Assembly (NCBI RefSeq): GCF_965196975.1
Contig: NZ_OZ239981.1
Span: forward strand, 1,922,001 to 1,986,000
Length of the DNA: 64,000 nucleotides
Direction of reading: 5' to 3'
From: Endozoicomonas sp965196975
GTDB lineage: Bacteria; Pseudomonadota; Gammaproteobacteria; Pseudomonadales; Endozoicomonadaceae
Shown in pieces: positions 26,448 to 36,100 of the stretch (the stretch's first letter is position 1; each line of letters begins with the position of its first letter). The position numbers and the translations under genes are program-made. The notes under the pieces were generated by a model that saw nothing but the letters and a program-made list of their open reading frames with translations, ran no database searches and was not told the origin of the DNA.

Positions 26448-27170
26448 ATGCCCGAAATGCGCTCAGCCCAAAATGTGGATCTTGGAGAAATCGCCAAGTT
26501 TGAAGAACTGGCCAGCCGATGGTGGGATCCGGACAGTGAGTTCAGGCCGCTTCATCAGATCAACCCCCTGCGCCTGAATTATATTGATGAACGTGTTGGA
26601 CTGGCTGGAAAACGCGTGGTGGATATTGGCTGTGGTGGCGGCATCCTGAGTGAGTCGATGGCTCAACGTGGTGCCGAGGTAACCGGTATTGATATGGGTG
26701 AAGCGCCTCTATCCGTTGCCCGCCTGCACAGCATGGAAAGTGGCGTTCAAGTGAACTATCGCCGAATTACCGCCGAAGAGCTGGCTGAAGAGATGCCTGG
26801 CCAGTTTGATGTGGTTACCTGCCTTGAAATGCTGGAGCACGTCCCTGACCCAGCCTCCGTCATCAAAGCCTGCAGCAAACTCCTGAAACCGGGTGGGCAG
26901 ATCTTTTTTGCCACAATCAACCGTAACCCCAAGTCTTTCCTCTTCGCCATTGTCGGTGCGGAATACATACTCAAACTGCTACCCAAAGGCACTCATGAAC
27001 ACAGCAAATTTATCAAACCCAGTGAATTAAGCCGTGACATGAGAAAAGCGGGTCTCAACACTCATGATATGACCGGCATGACCTACAACCCAATAACCAA
27101 AGTGTACCGACTTAACCCAAAGGATGTAGACGTCAATTACCTGATTTATGGTTCTAAGCCAACATCATAG
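26448..27170 (+). CDS. ubiG: Ubiquinone biosynthesis O-methyltransferase
   Basis: SAM-dependent enzyme doing both O-methylations of ubiquinone synthesis. 240 residues. N-terminal VDLGEIAKFEELASRWWDPDSEFRPLHQINPLRLNYI is the UbiG signature. SAM motif I is VVDIGCGGGILSESMA (about 60-75), followed by VTGIDMGEAPLSVAR and FDVVTCLEMLEHVPDP, then LKPGGQIFFATINR. The C-terminal GMTYNPITKVYRLN segment is also typical. The mupP-type gene follows 88 bp downstream on the same strand. Confidence 0.97.
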   Translation: MPEMRSAQNVDLGEIAKFEELASRWWDPDSEFRPLHQINPLRLNYIDERVGLAGKRVVDIGCGGGILSESMAQRGAEVTGIDMGEAPLSVARLHSMESGVQVNYRRITAEELAEEMPGQFDVVTCLEMLEHVPDPASVIKACSKLLKPGGQIFFATINRNPKSFLFAIVGAEYILKLLPKGTHEHSKFIKPSELSRDMRKAGLNTHDMTGMTYNPITKVYRLNPKDVDVNYLIYGSKPTS

Positions 27171-27258
27171 CAAGCACCCTCCTATTGATGGCATGACTTC
27201 TGGAAGAACAGTCTCAAAGCAACCAGAACTACCGCCATCAAGGAAACAACAAAGAGTA

Positions 27259-27972
27259 ATGATGATGAAAGCCATTGAAGGCGTTTTTTTTGATCTGGAT
27301 GGCACTCTTCTGGACACCGCTGAAGACTTTGTGATTACAGTGAATCAAATGCTGACTGATCACCAGCACCCCGCGATGGATGGCCATGTGATTCGGCGGA
27401 ATGTTTCAGCGGGCTCAAGGGCACTGATGAAGCTTGCCTTTAATCTCACACCTGGAGATGAGCTGGAACAGAAAAGAGCCTTGTTCCTGCAATACTATGA
27501 CCGCCACATCCAGGATCACCGTCGTTCAACGTTCGCACAACCCTACCCTGGCATATTGCCATTGATCGAGGAACTTGAGCGCCGTGATATTGCCTGGGGT
27601 ATCGTCACCAACAAACCCAGGCCGTATGCACTCTCATTGATCCGACAAATCGGCCTGCTTGAGCGCAGTCAGGCCATTGTCTGCCCAGAGGATGTCAAAA
27701 AACCGAAACCGGACCCTGAAGCGCTCTTTCTTGCCTGCAAACAGGCCAGCTGCTCACCGGAGGCCAGTGTCTATATTGGTGACCATCTTCGCGATATCGA
27801 AGCAGGAAAAAAAGCAGGTATGATCACTGTTGCCGCACACTATGGCTACATTGCTGAAGGGGACGACCCTGCGCTGTGGGGCGCAGATCTGGATATCGAC
27901 AATGTCCAGCAGCTGCACCACTGGTTTGAACAGCACAACTGGCAAATCATCAACGACAGGTCTCATGCCTGA
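27259..27972 (+). CDS. mupP: HAD-family phosphatase, MurNAc 6-phosphate phosphatase (MupP) / phosphoglycolate phosphatase type
   Basis: HAD subfamily IA hydrolase, about 237 residues. The nucleophile motif is VFFDLDGTLLDTAEDF with a cap domain after it. Motif II is GIVTNKPRPYA, motif III lysine is PKPDPEAL, and motif IV is VYIGDHLRDIEAGKKAGM. I chose ATG 27259 (MMMKAIEGVFF) because the fold begins there; the frame is open to 27148 but overlaps ubiG and is not homologous. The ubiG-HAD-yciK order matches Pseudomonas, where this gene is MupP of the anabolic peptidoglycan recycling pathway. Gph (2-phosphoglycolate phosphatase) is the alternative, and sequence alone does not separate them. Confidence 0.85.
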   Translation: MMMKAIEGVFFDLDGTLLDTAEDFVITVNQMLTDHQHPAMDGHVIRRNVSAGSRALMKLAFNLTPGDELEQKRALFLQYYDRHIQDHRRSTFAQPYPGILPLIEELERRDIAWGIVTNKPRPYALSLIRQIGLLERSQAIVCPEDVKKPKPDPEALFLACKQASCSPEASVYIGDHLRDIEAGKKAGMITVAAHYGYIAEGDDPALWGADLDIDNVQQLHHWFEQHNWQIINDRSHA

Positions 27973-28040
27973 TCAAGAGCAGTGATTTTCGTGCTGAATT
28001 GCTTAAATCGTTTAGCCAACAAACACCAGAGAGTAGAAAC

Positions 28041-28787
28041 ATGTTTAAGTACCAGGCTCCGAAAGACCTTCTGAAGGATAAAGTCATACTGGTAACCGGA
28101 GCAGGCAGCGGGATTGGCCGGGTCGCCGCCCTGACCTATGCCCGCCATGGTGCCACGGCCATTCTTCTGGGCAGAAGCACTGAAAAACTGGAAGCGGTGT
28201 ATGATGAAATCGAACTCAACCAGTGGCCGCAGCCAGCCATCTATCCACTCAACCTGGAAAGTGCTGGCGATATCGATTTCAGCAATCTTGCAGAAACCAT
28301 TGAGAACGAATTCGGTCGGTTAGACGGCCTGTTACACAACGCCAGTCTTCTTGGTGAGTTGAAACCCATCAGCCAGTTTCCAACAGAAACCTGGATGCGA
28401 ATCATGCAGGTAAATCTGAACTCCGCCTTTATGATGACCCGGGAACTCCTGCCCCTGCTCCGCCTTTCTGCAAGAGCGTCCGTGATCTTCACGTCATCCG
28501 GAGTGGGTCATAAAGGACGTGCCCACTGGGGAGCTTACAGCGCTTCCAAATTTGCCACTGAAGGCCTGATGCAAATCGTGGCGGATGAGGAGGACGGCAT
28601 CAGCTCTGTTCGTGCCAATAGCATCAATCCTGGCGGCACCCGTACCTCAATGAGAGCCTCTGCCTTCCCAGGAGAAGACCCGGAGAAACTGCCAACCCCG
28701 GAAGACATTATGCCGGTTTACCTTTACCTGATGGGTGACGAAAGCCAGGAGATAAATGGTCAGGCTTTTCATGCCCAGGCAGAATAA
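28041..28787 (+). CDS. yciK: YciK family SDR oxidoreductase
   Basis: Short-chain dehydrogenase of unknown physiological substrate, about 248 residues from the ATG at 28041 (MFKYQAPKDLLKDKVILVTGAGSGIGRVAA). The NAD(P)-binding motif is TGAGSGIG at about 17-24, then NAS (LLHNAS), Ser in FTSSGVG, and the catalytic YSASK. The N-terminal YQAPKDLLKDKVILVTGA pattern is the YciK hallmark. A TTG 14 codons upstream keeps the frame open but is less likely. It ends the ubiG-mupP-yciK group. Confidence 0.9.
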   Translation: MFKYQAPKDLLKDKVILVTGAGSGIGRVAALTYARHGATAILLGRSTEKLEAVYDEIELNQWPQPAIYPLNLESAGDIDFSNLAETIENEFGRLDGLLHNASLLGELKPISQFPTETWMRIMQVNLNSAFMMTRELLPLLRLSARASVIFTSSGVGHKGRAHWGAYSASKFATEGLMQIVADEEDGISSVRANSINPGGTRTSMRASAFPGEDPEKLPTPEDIMPVYLYLMGDESQEINGQAFHAQAE

Positions 28788-28799
28788 AAAAATGCTGAT

Positions 28800-28821
28800 A
28801 ACCCTGATGCTACGTCAGGGT
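28800..28821 (+). terminator. Hairpin after yciK, possible terminator
   Basis: ACCCTGA (28801-28807) pairs with TCAGGGT (28815-28821) around a 7-base loop, starting 13 bp past the yciK stop. Only a short T-run follows (TTTC), so termination strength is uncertain. Confidence 0.5.
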
Positions 28822-28969
28822 TTCAAACGATAATTTCAACTCCTTTGTCAACAAAAAGGAACTTATCTGTAAGCAAACTGAGAACAAAGTCTTCCATAGC
28901 GCTCAAATTTCATTGTCTATCCTGTACCGGTCAATTCTATCAGAATCATAATGATGAGATTTCGAATCT

Positions 28970-30619
28970 ATGGATAAGAAAATCCTGGCTGCGTTGCTAG
29001 TCGCCCCATTTCTGGGGGGGCAATCATTGTCCGTCAACAGCTACGATCAAAAAGATTTAAACAATGAGGTCATAATTGCAGCCAACTGGCAACAGCTTTC
29101 AGGAGAGTATGCAGCTTACCTGCATCAAAGCTTTAATACCGCCACCGATCAGCTGGATAACATCCTGCTGAATTTACCGGAAGGTAAAAAGCCTGCCATT
29201 ATCACAGATATTGATGACACACTCATTCCCAGCACTGCGTATTTCAGCAGTATGGTTGACACCAATGAATCCAAAAATATTGAGCGATCAAGATACTGGT
29301 GGAATCATCAGGAGGCAACAGCCCTCCCCGGCTCGGTCGATTTTCTCCAGAAAGCTTACAGAAAGGGGGTGGAGATATTTTATATCAGTGGGCGGTTTAA
29401 TGATGTAAAAGCCGTAACCCTCGATAAATTAAAGAAATTGGGATACCCAGTACGTGATGAGCACCACATTCTGTTGCAAAATGAACAGAATGTAACGCTC
29501 AGTAAAGAGGACAAACGAAAACAAATAATCAACATGGGTTATTACCCAGTCATGCTGTTTGGTGATCAGCTGGAAGACCTTGGGGAAGTTGACAAGGGGC
29601 TTTATCCAGTGAAAAAAAACTGGGTTTATCAAAATCAAAATAAATTCGGTATTGAGTGGTTTATCTTACCCAACACGGTCTATGGCTTTTGGGAGGAAGC
29701 AGTCACCACAGATTACCGAACGCTTCCTCCTGAAGAAAAACATAATGCCCGGGTACAGATAACCCAGCAGGAAAATTGCTCTCTGAATATTTCTCAGCTT
29801 TATAAGCAACACGTAATGATGGCGGATCTCTGGATCCGTAAATCAGCAGACTTTAAGGCAACAGCCCTTCAGACTTATAATCTGGCCAGTAAAGCACTTG
29901 AGCTTCCTGAAAATCGAAACGCAAAAAACAAAGCCATTGTTGTCGATATCGATGGAACATTGATTGACTACCCCCCCATTCATGTAACGCCACCACTCTG
30001 CCAAAAATTCTCAGATCCCACCGAAAAAATGAAGAACTTTGAGCAACAGCTGGAAGCTTCGTCAATTCCCGGAGCCAGAGAGTTTTTGAACAAAGCGGCA
30101 GCACTGGGTTATGAAATTTTCTACCTGACCGCTAGGGAACATTCCTCTGGCCGACCTGGCCATAAAGGCGATGTAGAAGACTTCACATTAAAGCAGCTTA
30201 GTTACCATGGATTTCCTAAAGTTAAGCAAAGTCATTTGCTTAACCGTGCAAAATTTTGCCCAAGGAGTAGAAAAAGCTGCGATAAGGAGTACCAGCGCAA
30301 AGCCATTGCATCAGGAAAAGTCGATGGTATTAACTATGACATCCGACTCTTTGTGGGTGATTTACTGGATGACTTTGACCTGAAAGAGCAGGGTTTATCA
30401 CCCTTTGAAAAATCGTCCGTTGAACGAACAAAGGATCAGTATGGCAGGAAGTATTTTATCATTCCCAACCCAGTCAACAAAACATGGATGTGGCACTATT
30501 ATTCGAAGGCTGCAGGGAAGGATATATGCCATTTGAGTGAGCAGGAACGCTCTGAGCTCAGAAAGAGCCTGATAGAGGACTGGCCGGAGAAAAACCTCTA
30601 CCAATCGGATCAACTCTAG
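28970..30619 (+). CDS. Secreted protein with two tandem class C acid-phosphatase-like HAD domains
   Basis: 549 residues. The N-terminal segment MDKKILAALLVAPFLGGQSLS looks like a signal peptide. Two complete HAD (subfamily IIIB, e(P4)-like acid phosphatase) domains follow. Domain 1 has AIITDIDDTLIPS (nucleophile Asp80), IFYISGRFNDV and VMLFGDQLEDLGEVDKG, and ends KFGIEWFILPNTVYGFWEEA. Domain 2 has AIVVDIDGTLIDY (nucleophile Asp326), IFYLTAREHSSGRPG and LFVGDLLDDFDLKEQG, and ends QYGRKYFIIPNPVNKTWMW. Both copies keep the catalytic Asp pair, so both could be active. A role in extracytoplasmic phosphate scavenging, such as nucleotide dephosphorylation, is inferred from the family. It has no lipobox Cys, unlike e(P4). 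The gene stands alone between hairpins. Confidence 0.85.
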   Translation: MDKKILAALLVAPFLGGQSLSVNSYDQKDLNNEVIIAANWQQLSGEYAAYLHQSFNTATDQLDNILLNLPEGKKPAIITDIDDTLIPSTAYFSSMVDTNESKNIERSRYWWNHQEATALPGSVDFLQKAYRKGVEIFYISGRFNDVKAVTLDKLKKLGYPVRDEHHILLQNEQNVTLSKEDKRKQIINMGYYPVMLFGDQLEDLGEVDKGLYPVKKNWVYQNQNKFGIEWFILPNTVYGFWEEAVTTDYRTLPPEEKHNARVQITQQENCSLNISQLYKQHVMMADLWIRKSADFKATALQTYNLASKALELPENRNAKNKAIVVDIDGTLIDYPPIHVTPPLCQKFSDPTEKMKNFEQQLEASSIPGAREFLNKAAALGYEIFYLTAREHSSGRPGHKGDVEDFTLKQLSYHGFPKVKQSHLLNRAKFCPRSRKSCDKEYQRKAIASGKVDGINYDIRLFVGDLLDDFDLKEQGLSPFEKSSVERTKDQYGRKYFIIPNPVNKTWMWHYYSKAAGKDICHLSEQERSELRKSLIEDWPEKNLYQSDQL

Positions 30620-30653
30620 TCATAGTGGGATGCGTTATTACTGATTAAGAGCC

Positions 30654-30676
30654 ACCTACCCTGTTTCAGGGTAGGT
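30654..30676. terminator. Strong hairpin after the tandem HAD gene
   Basis: ACCTACCCTG pairs perfectly with CAGGGTAGGT around TTT (10-bp stem), starting 35 bp past the HAD gene stop. No U-tract follows. It is likely an mRNA 3' end structure rather than a classical terminator. Confidence 0.55.
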
Positions 30677-31000
30677 CAAGCCAGAGCAGAAAAGCCGTGG
30701 CACGCTCCATAAAACCCACTAAAGAATAGCGTGTCTGGAATTTTGCTAACATATCCACTTTCCGAACAGCCTATGCGCACAAGCTCTATCTTCAGATAGT
30801 CAGGCTTCGTCATTACAATATCGCCGCTGTAATGACCCTGTTCGTTTTTTGCTTTACGCAATATACAGAGTTTTTCATAATGAAAGCTGAAACCCGATTG
30901 TGACGCTTCGCCGCTCTTTCAGACCAGTTACCACCTCTGCTATTGCCGCATTTCTTCACTTAGGCTCAATACCTGATGTAATTGATTAACGGAGTAACAA
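30677..31000. other. Intergenic region upstream of mukF
   Basis: 324 bp with no supportable gene. It should carry the mukFEB promoter. The 3' part has TTAACGGAG before the TTG start of mukF. I see no smtA-like methyltransferase, the gene that precedes mukF in E. coli. Confidence 0.5.
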
Positions 31001-32371
31001 TTGCCTGTACAACGACATATCCCCTCACTGGTCAGTAACATTCTGACACAAGGTATCAGCCTCAAATTACAACCTGCTGATATGGCTTACCTCTCGGCAC
31101 TTCGCTTCTGGAAAGAGGCAGAATCTCAACCTGAGTTCAGTGAAGATGAACTTTACGTCGTCTTTCGGAGTGTTGAAAAGGCTCGTGTTGACTGCTCAGG
31201 GGAAGAGGCTTCTCAACGCTGTAATGAAACCATTCGCAGACTTCTACAGCAGCATCTGTTGATTTGTCTGGAGGGTGGAGAACAGCAACAGCACGCTTAC
31301 CTGATAACCCCACTTGCCGAGCAAATTGTGGACTCTGTCTGTATCGGCATGGAGGCATCCAGAGAAGCCCTGAGCACTCTGTTTATGACCGTAGCCAGTC
31401 ACCTGAGAGAAATCAGGGACTCTGCTACTAACGGAGGGAACGAACACTTCTGGAAGCTGCAGATAGAAACGCCACTGGACATTACGGTCAATCAGCTGGT
31501 TACAGCAATTGATCATCGCCAGCGACAATTGGACCGCGAAGCGGTCAATACCCGCAGAGAAGTGGTTGAGTTACTTAAACAGAACTGGCAAAACAGCATC
31601 AACCAGTGCGAACAACTGTTAACCAGCACACAATCGCATTTACAGGATTTACAACGGCTTCTTCTCGCCTCCTGTCACGACCTTCGTTCCCTTCTCGACA
31701 CCATTGCCAGATGCTGCGGAAATGCAGGCCGTCATAATGCAGTGAATAGCGTTCTCAGGCTGGAGCAACACCTGGATCGAATCGAACACTGGAGTGTTCA
31801 ACGAATGAACCACTGGGAAGGTTTCCATCACCGTGTTCATCAATATTTACGGCAATTTGTAACCATGGATGAGCGCAAAGCATTAATGGAAAGGGTGCGG
31901 GAAGGAATCCTCAATTACCAGGAAAACCCCTGGTTTCTCCGCTACAGCTCAGAGGAGAAGCTGACCAGGCTGAGGGACGTTGAGCCACCTCTTCCCACAG
32001 AGAACCGGGCACAAATCATCCATGATGAAGGAGCCCCTGCTGCACTGGAGGACCTTGATGCGCTGAAACAGGAAGTCAGATCCTGGCTGGAGCATCAAAT
32101 AAAGCGAACGGGGCAGCTGCCTTCTTATGAACAGGCACTGGCTTTATTGGCCATGCAGTGGCCCATGGAAAAGCTTCACATGGTTGCTGGCTGGCTGTTC
32201 AGCGCCATTACTGAGAGCGGCTTTCAGAAAGAGCAAACGTCAATACCGAATTCACATTGGCACCCCATCGTTCCTGACTTTTATGCTGAAAACCTGAATT
32301 TGGAGCAGCATCCAACAGCAATCAGCAAAAATGAACAGCTCACGGAGATATTAACTGATGGACAAGGTTGA
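31001..32371 (+). CDS. mukF: Chromosome partition protein MukF (kleisin)
   Basis: Kleisin subunit linking the MukB heads and binding MukE in the MukBEF condensin. 456 residues, close to the E. coli 440. The start is TTG behind GGAG with 6-base spacing; no upstream ATG exists in frame and the next ATG, 27 codons in, would cut the N-terminal winged helix. MukF-like segments: FWKLQIETPLDITVNQLVTAIDHRQRQLD, VVELLKQNWQNSINQCEQLLTSTQSHLQDL, HWEGFHHRVHQYLRQFVTMDERKALMERVREGI followed by NPWFLRYSSEEKLTRLRD. The centre is helical. Its stop overlaps the mukE start by 14 bp. Confidence 0.93.
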   Translation: MPVQRHIPSLVSNILTQGISLKLQPADMAYLSALRFWKEAESQPEFSEDELYVVFRSVEKARVDCSGEEASQRCNETIRRLLQQHLLICLEGGEQQQHAYLITPLAEQIVDSVCIGMEASREALSTLFMTVASHLREIRDSATNGGNEHFWKLQIETPLDITVNQLVTAIDHRQRQLDREAVNTRREVVELLKQNWQNSINQCEQLLTSTQSHLQDLQRLLLASCHDLRSLLDTIARCCGNAGRHNAVNSVLRLEQHLDRIEHWSVQRMNHWEGFHHRVHQYLRQFVTMDERKALMERVREGILNYQENPWFLRYSSEEKLTRLRDVEPPLPTENRAQIIHDEGAPAALEDLDALKQEVRSWLEHQIKRTGQLPSYEQALALLAMQWPMEKLHMVAGWLFSAITESGFQKEQTSIPNSHWHPIVPDFYAENLNLEQHPTAISKNEQLTEILTDGQG

Positions 32372-33191
32372 AAGTAAAGAGCTGATTGATCATCCCCCCT
32401 ATCAGCACATCAATGACCTGATGAGCGATGATTACTTTCCAGAACTGGATTCACGGCTTCGTCGGGGTGAGCATATCGATGCTCGAAGCCATCAACTGTT
32501 TAACATGATCCGTAACGGATTCCACTTGCTCAGTGAACATTACCAGAGATACGGTAGCGACCTGATACAAGCTCCAGAGTCCTTTTATTACCTTCGCCCC
32601 GCTACCGGAGGGAAAAACTGGATTCGATCGCAGAAACTTGATGCCCTCTCAATGATTGTTGGTCAGGTGCTTGCCATGTTCCATCTTGACCCGGAACAAC
32701 TGGAAGACAATGGATGGATATCAGCGGATGCCATATACGAACGTATGCGATTACTACTGGACACAGACTACCTCTGCCTGCTTTTGGAACGCCGAAAAAT
32801 CGAAACTCAGGCAGATCGTGAAAAAGCCATGGAAACGCTTCGTAGAGCCATAAGAACACTGGCAAGGCTTGGAATGGTCAGACTGGAAGGAAACCAGGCC
32901 AATAGATTACAAACGCAGTCACCGCTGATGCGTTTTATTGAGCCTGTTCGTGCCATCAGTTCAACGCCAGAAGCAACCAGGGCAGCTATGGAAGCACTGG
33001 TTACGGATGGATACATCAGTTTTGACTCTGAAGATGAAACGGACTCATCAATAGAACATCCAAGACGGTCAAAGCGTCAGGATGATACTTGCCACTCCCG
33101 GGTTGAAGACCAGAAGAGAGCAGACAAAACAGACAACGGCCTGACCACACCTCAATACGAGTCCTTGATGGAAGAAGAGCAGGAAGCATGA
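32358..33191 (+). CDS. mukE: Chromosome partition protein MukE
   Basis: Winged-helix KITE subunit that dimerises and binds MukF. 277 residues, about 40 longer than E. coli MukE because of a charged C-terminal tail (SEDETDSSIEHPRRSKRQDDTCHSRVEDQKRADK). MukE features: DDYFPELDSRLRRGEHI, RYGSDLIQAPESFYYLRPATGG, LDALSMIVGQVLAMFHLDPEQLEDNGWIS, and a second winged-helix TLRRAIRTLARLGMVRLEGN. It overlaps mukF (14 bp) and mukB (4 bp, ATGA), a tightly coupled operon. Confidence 0.93.
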   Translation: MDKVESKELIDHPPYQHINDLMSDDYFPELDSRLRRGEHIDARSHQLFNMIRNGFHLLSEHYQRYGSDLIQAPESFYYLRPATGGKNWIRSQKLDALSMIVGQVLAMFHLDPEQLEDNGWISADAIYERMRLLLDTDYLCLLLERRKIETQADREKAMETLRRAIRTLARLGMVRLEGNQANRLQTQSPLMRFIEPVRAISSTPEATRAAMEALVTDGYISFDSEDETDSSIEHPRRSKRQDDTCHSRVEDQKRADKTDNGLTTPQYESLMEEEQEA

Positions 33192-36100
33192 ACCACAACA
33201 GAACCCAAATTCGTAGCCTGACACTGGTAAATTTCCGGGGCATCTTCTTTAAAACATTGGAAATGCATCCACTGATGACCAACCTGATTGGTCACAATGG
33301 TGCCGGTAAAACGACCATCATGGGCGCATTGCTGGTTAACCGTGTACCCGATAACCGGCTTGTTCGATTGCGGAACAACTCCGACAGTGGGCAGGATCGA
33401 AGTGATAATGGCATATGGGGACGAATCAATGCGGGCACCTGCTACAGCCTCACCGATTATATAACACACGATGGAAAACGGGTGATCGCTGGCGTACAGC
33501 TCAAGCGCTTAAGCCAACCCCGTGTTGAACTCAAGCTATTTGCCATCAGTGACATTGATTCGGATATCCCGGTGCGGGACCTGGTCATGAAACCAGTACC
33601 CGGAGAAGGCCAGCGTTATGAAGCACTGGACGGTAAAGCGCTTCGAAATCAAATCTCACTGCTGGGGGGAGAACTGATTCGTTTTGATACCACTGCACAA
33701 TATATGGAGTGGCAGTTCAACCAGCGCATCATTCCCCGCCGAATGGAAAACAGTCAGGATCGACAGCGCTACTATCGAATGCTGGAAACCAGCCTTTATG
33801 GAGGACTGTCTTCTGAACTGCAGAAAGGGCTGAGAGACTATCTTTTACCCGCTGACCATCAGGTTCGCCAGTCCATTGGTTCCATGCAAAATGCGCTGAA
33901 AGAGACGCAACGCACTCGCAGCCAGATTGAAAGCTCCCGAAGCGACCGCAAAGTAATACGGGCAGTGCTCGATAGCAGCTACGACCTTGGGGAACACGTA
34001 CTGGCCTGGTCTGAAAAGCAGCAAACCCGTCTGCAGAATACTTTGCAGTCGAAACAGCAACAGCAACGTCAGGCAGAAGATCAGCTTGAAACCAGAAGAC
34101 AACAACTGGCCGCCATTGAAACCCGTCTTGAGGTGCTGGAGACACTGGAAGATGAGGTGGCTTTTCGAGAAGAAGACATCGTACTGAAACTCGAGCAGGC
34201 GAAAGACCTTGAGCGTCTGCACACTCATCTGGAACGGTTAGCAGATGAACACAGTAACCACAGTGCACTGCTGGAAACCCTGAATGAGCAAAAAGCTCAG
34301 CTAGATGATCAATATCAGGAGCAGTCGGAAGAGCTTGAACTGCTTCAGGCGGATGTTACTCAGCTGGTTGATCAGCTGACCAGTGTTCAGCAGGCATACT
34401 CTGAAGAAGCCAGAAAAGCAGGGCTCTACCTGGCCGCCGAACGTGCATTGAACGAAGTCCGCTCTGCTTTTCATCGGAATGACCTGCAAGCTTCAGAGCT
34501 GGCAGCACTCCTGGACAGTCACCTTCAGGTTCAACAGGAAGCATCAGAGCAGTACTACCAGCAGTTGCCATTACTGGAGCAGGCGGAAAACATTCGCCGT
34601 CACTTTGAGATCACTCTCAGTCATCTGGATAGACTGGGTGACACAGATGTCCCTCTGAATCAGGCAGCCAGCCGTGCGGACCACTGGCTATCGCATGGCC
34701 AACAGCAGGAAAAGCTGGCAGCTCGCATCCCTCTGCTGCAGCAACAACATCAACAATGCCAGCAGGGCACCGAACAACTCAAAAGGCTCAAGCAGGCGTT
34801 AGCGGCACTGCCTGAAACCTGGCATTCAACAATTAGGGACCAACAAAGCTACAACAGTTGCCTTGGGATCACCAGCAGGAAGCTGCAGGAGTTGCAGGAG
34901 CACACAGAAACCGTTAATAGAGAGCGGGACCTGTCGGCTAACAAAAGAGACCAGCTGCAGTCAGCGTTAAATAAAGCCCGAATGGACCACGTTCACTGGA
35001 GTGAAGCCAGAAAACTCTCACAGGATATTCTGTCGGTTCAACCCAATGCAGCCCTGAATAGCAGTCAGGATTTCTCTGCCTTCCGCCAGCAGGTCAGTGA
35101 AGAACAGGAAATCAACGTTGAATCCAAGGCGCGTTGCAGTGAACAGCTGGAAGCACTGCGAAGCCGGATGAGCCAGCTTGAGATCAAAGCGTCCAGTGAG
35201 CTGCAGCAGCTGCAGCGACTGGCAGAACTCACGGGCGGTGTTGTCATCAGTAATTATTTTGATAATGACGATATCTCTCTGGAGGAAGCCGCCTGGCTTG
35301 AAGCAAAATTTGGCCCTTTGCGACATGCCATCCAGGTAAAAAATATCGATAAGGCTGCCGCCATTATTCGTGAAGAAAGCGACCGGCCTGACCACATCTG
35401 GCTATTATCTGGAGAGCCCGGCAGTTCATTCTCGGAAGACGACTATCTTCATACGCCCCTTGAGCAGAAAGAAGACGGCAGCGTTCTGGTAGAAATGGGT
35501 GAACGCATCGCCCGTCTAAGCCGCGAGCCTGAGTTCCCAACGATTGGCAGACTGGCACGTGAAAAAGAGCAACTACGATTGCAGGAGCAGGAAGAAAACC
35601 TGCTGGATCAACTACAGACGCTGGCTATACGAAAAAAACAGCTGGAGCGCTGTCAGGGGATTCTCGACCAACTATCCGCCAGAAGCCACTGGTTAGGTCT
35701 TGACGAGCCACCGGTAACCGAACTGGTTGAGCAGATTCGTGAAGTTGAGTGGCAATTTGAATCGCATACTGCATCCATAGAAGAAGCCCAGAGAACCAGT
35801 ACAGAGTTAAACCGGGTTGTGCGCTCCCTGGAGCAATGGCAAAACAGTGCCTGGTTATTAGATGATGACCCAACCAGACTATCACTTTCAGCCATTAAAG
35901 AATCCCTGCAACAAGCTGAACAGGCACAGTACTGGCTGGATCAGCATTTAAACGACATTCAACAGCTGCAGTCTCATCGACTCTATATTGAACAGCCTCC
36001 GGTAGAGGATCTTGATGAGCTGAGAGATCAGCTTAATTCACTCAGGCAACAGCTCAGCCTTTATAGTCAGCAGAAAGACTTGCTGAGCACCGCTATCAGT

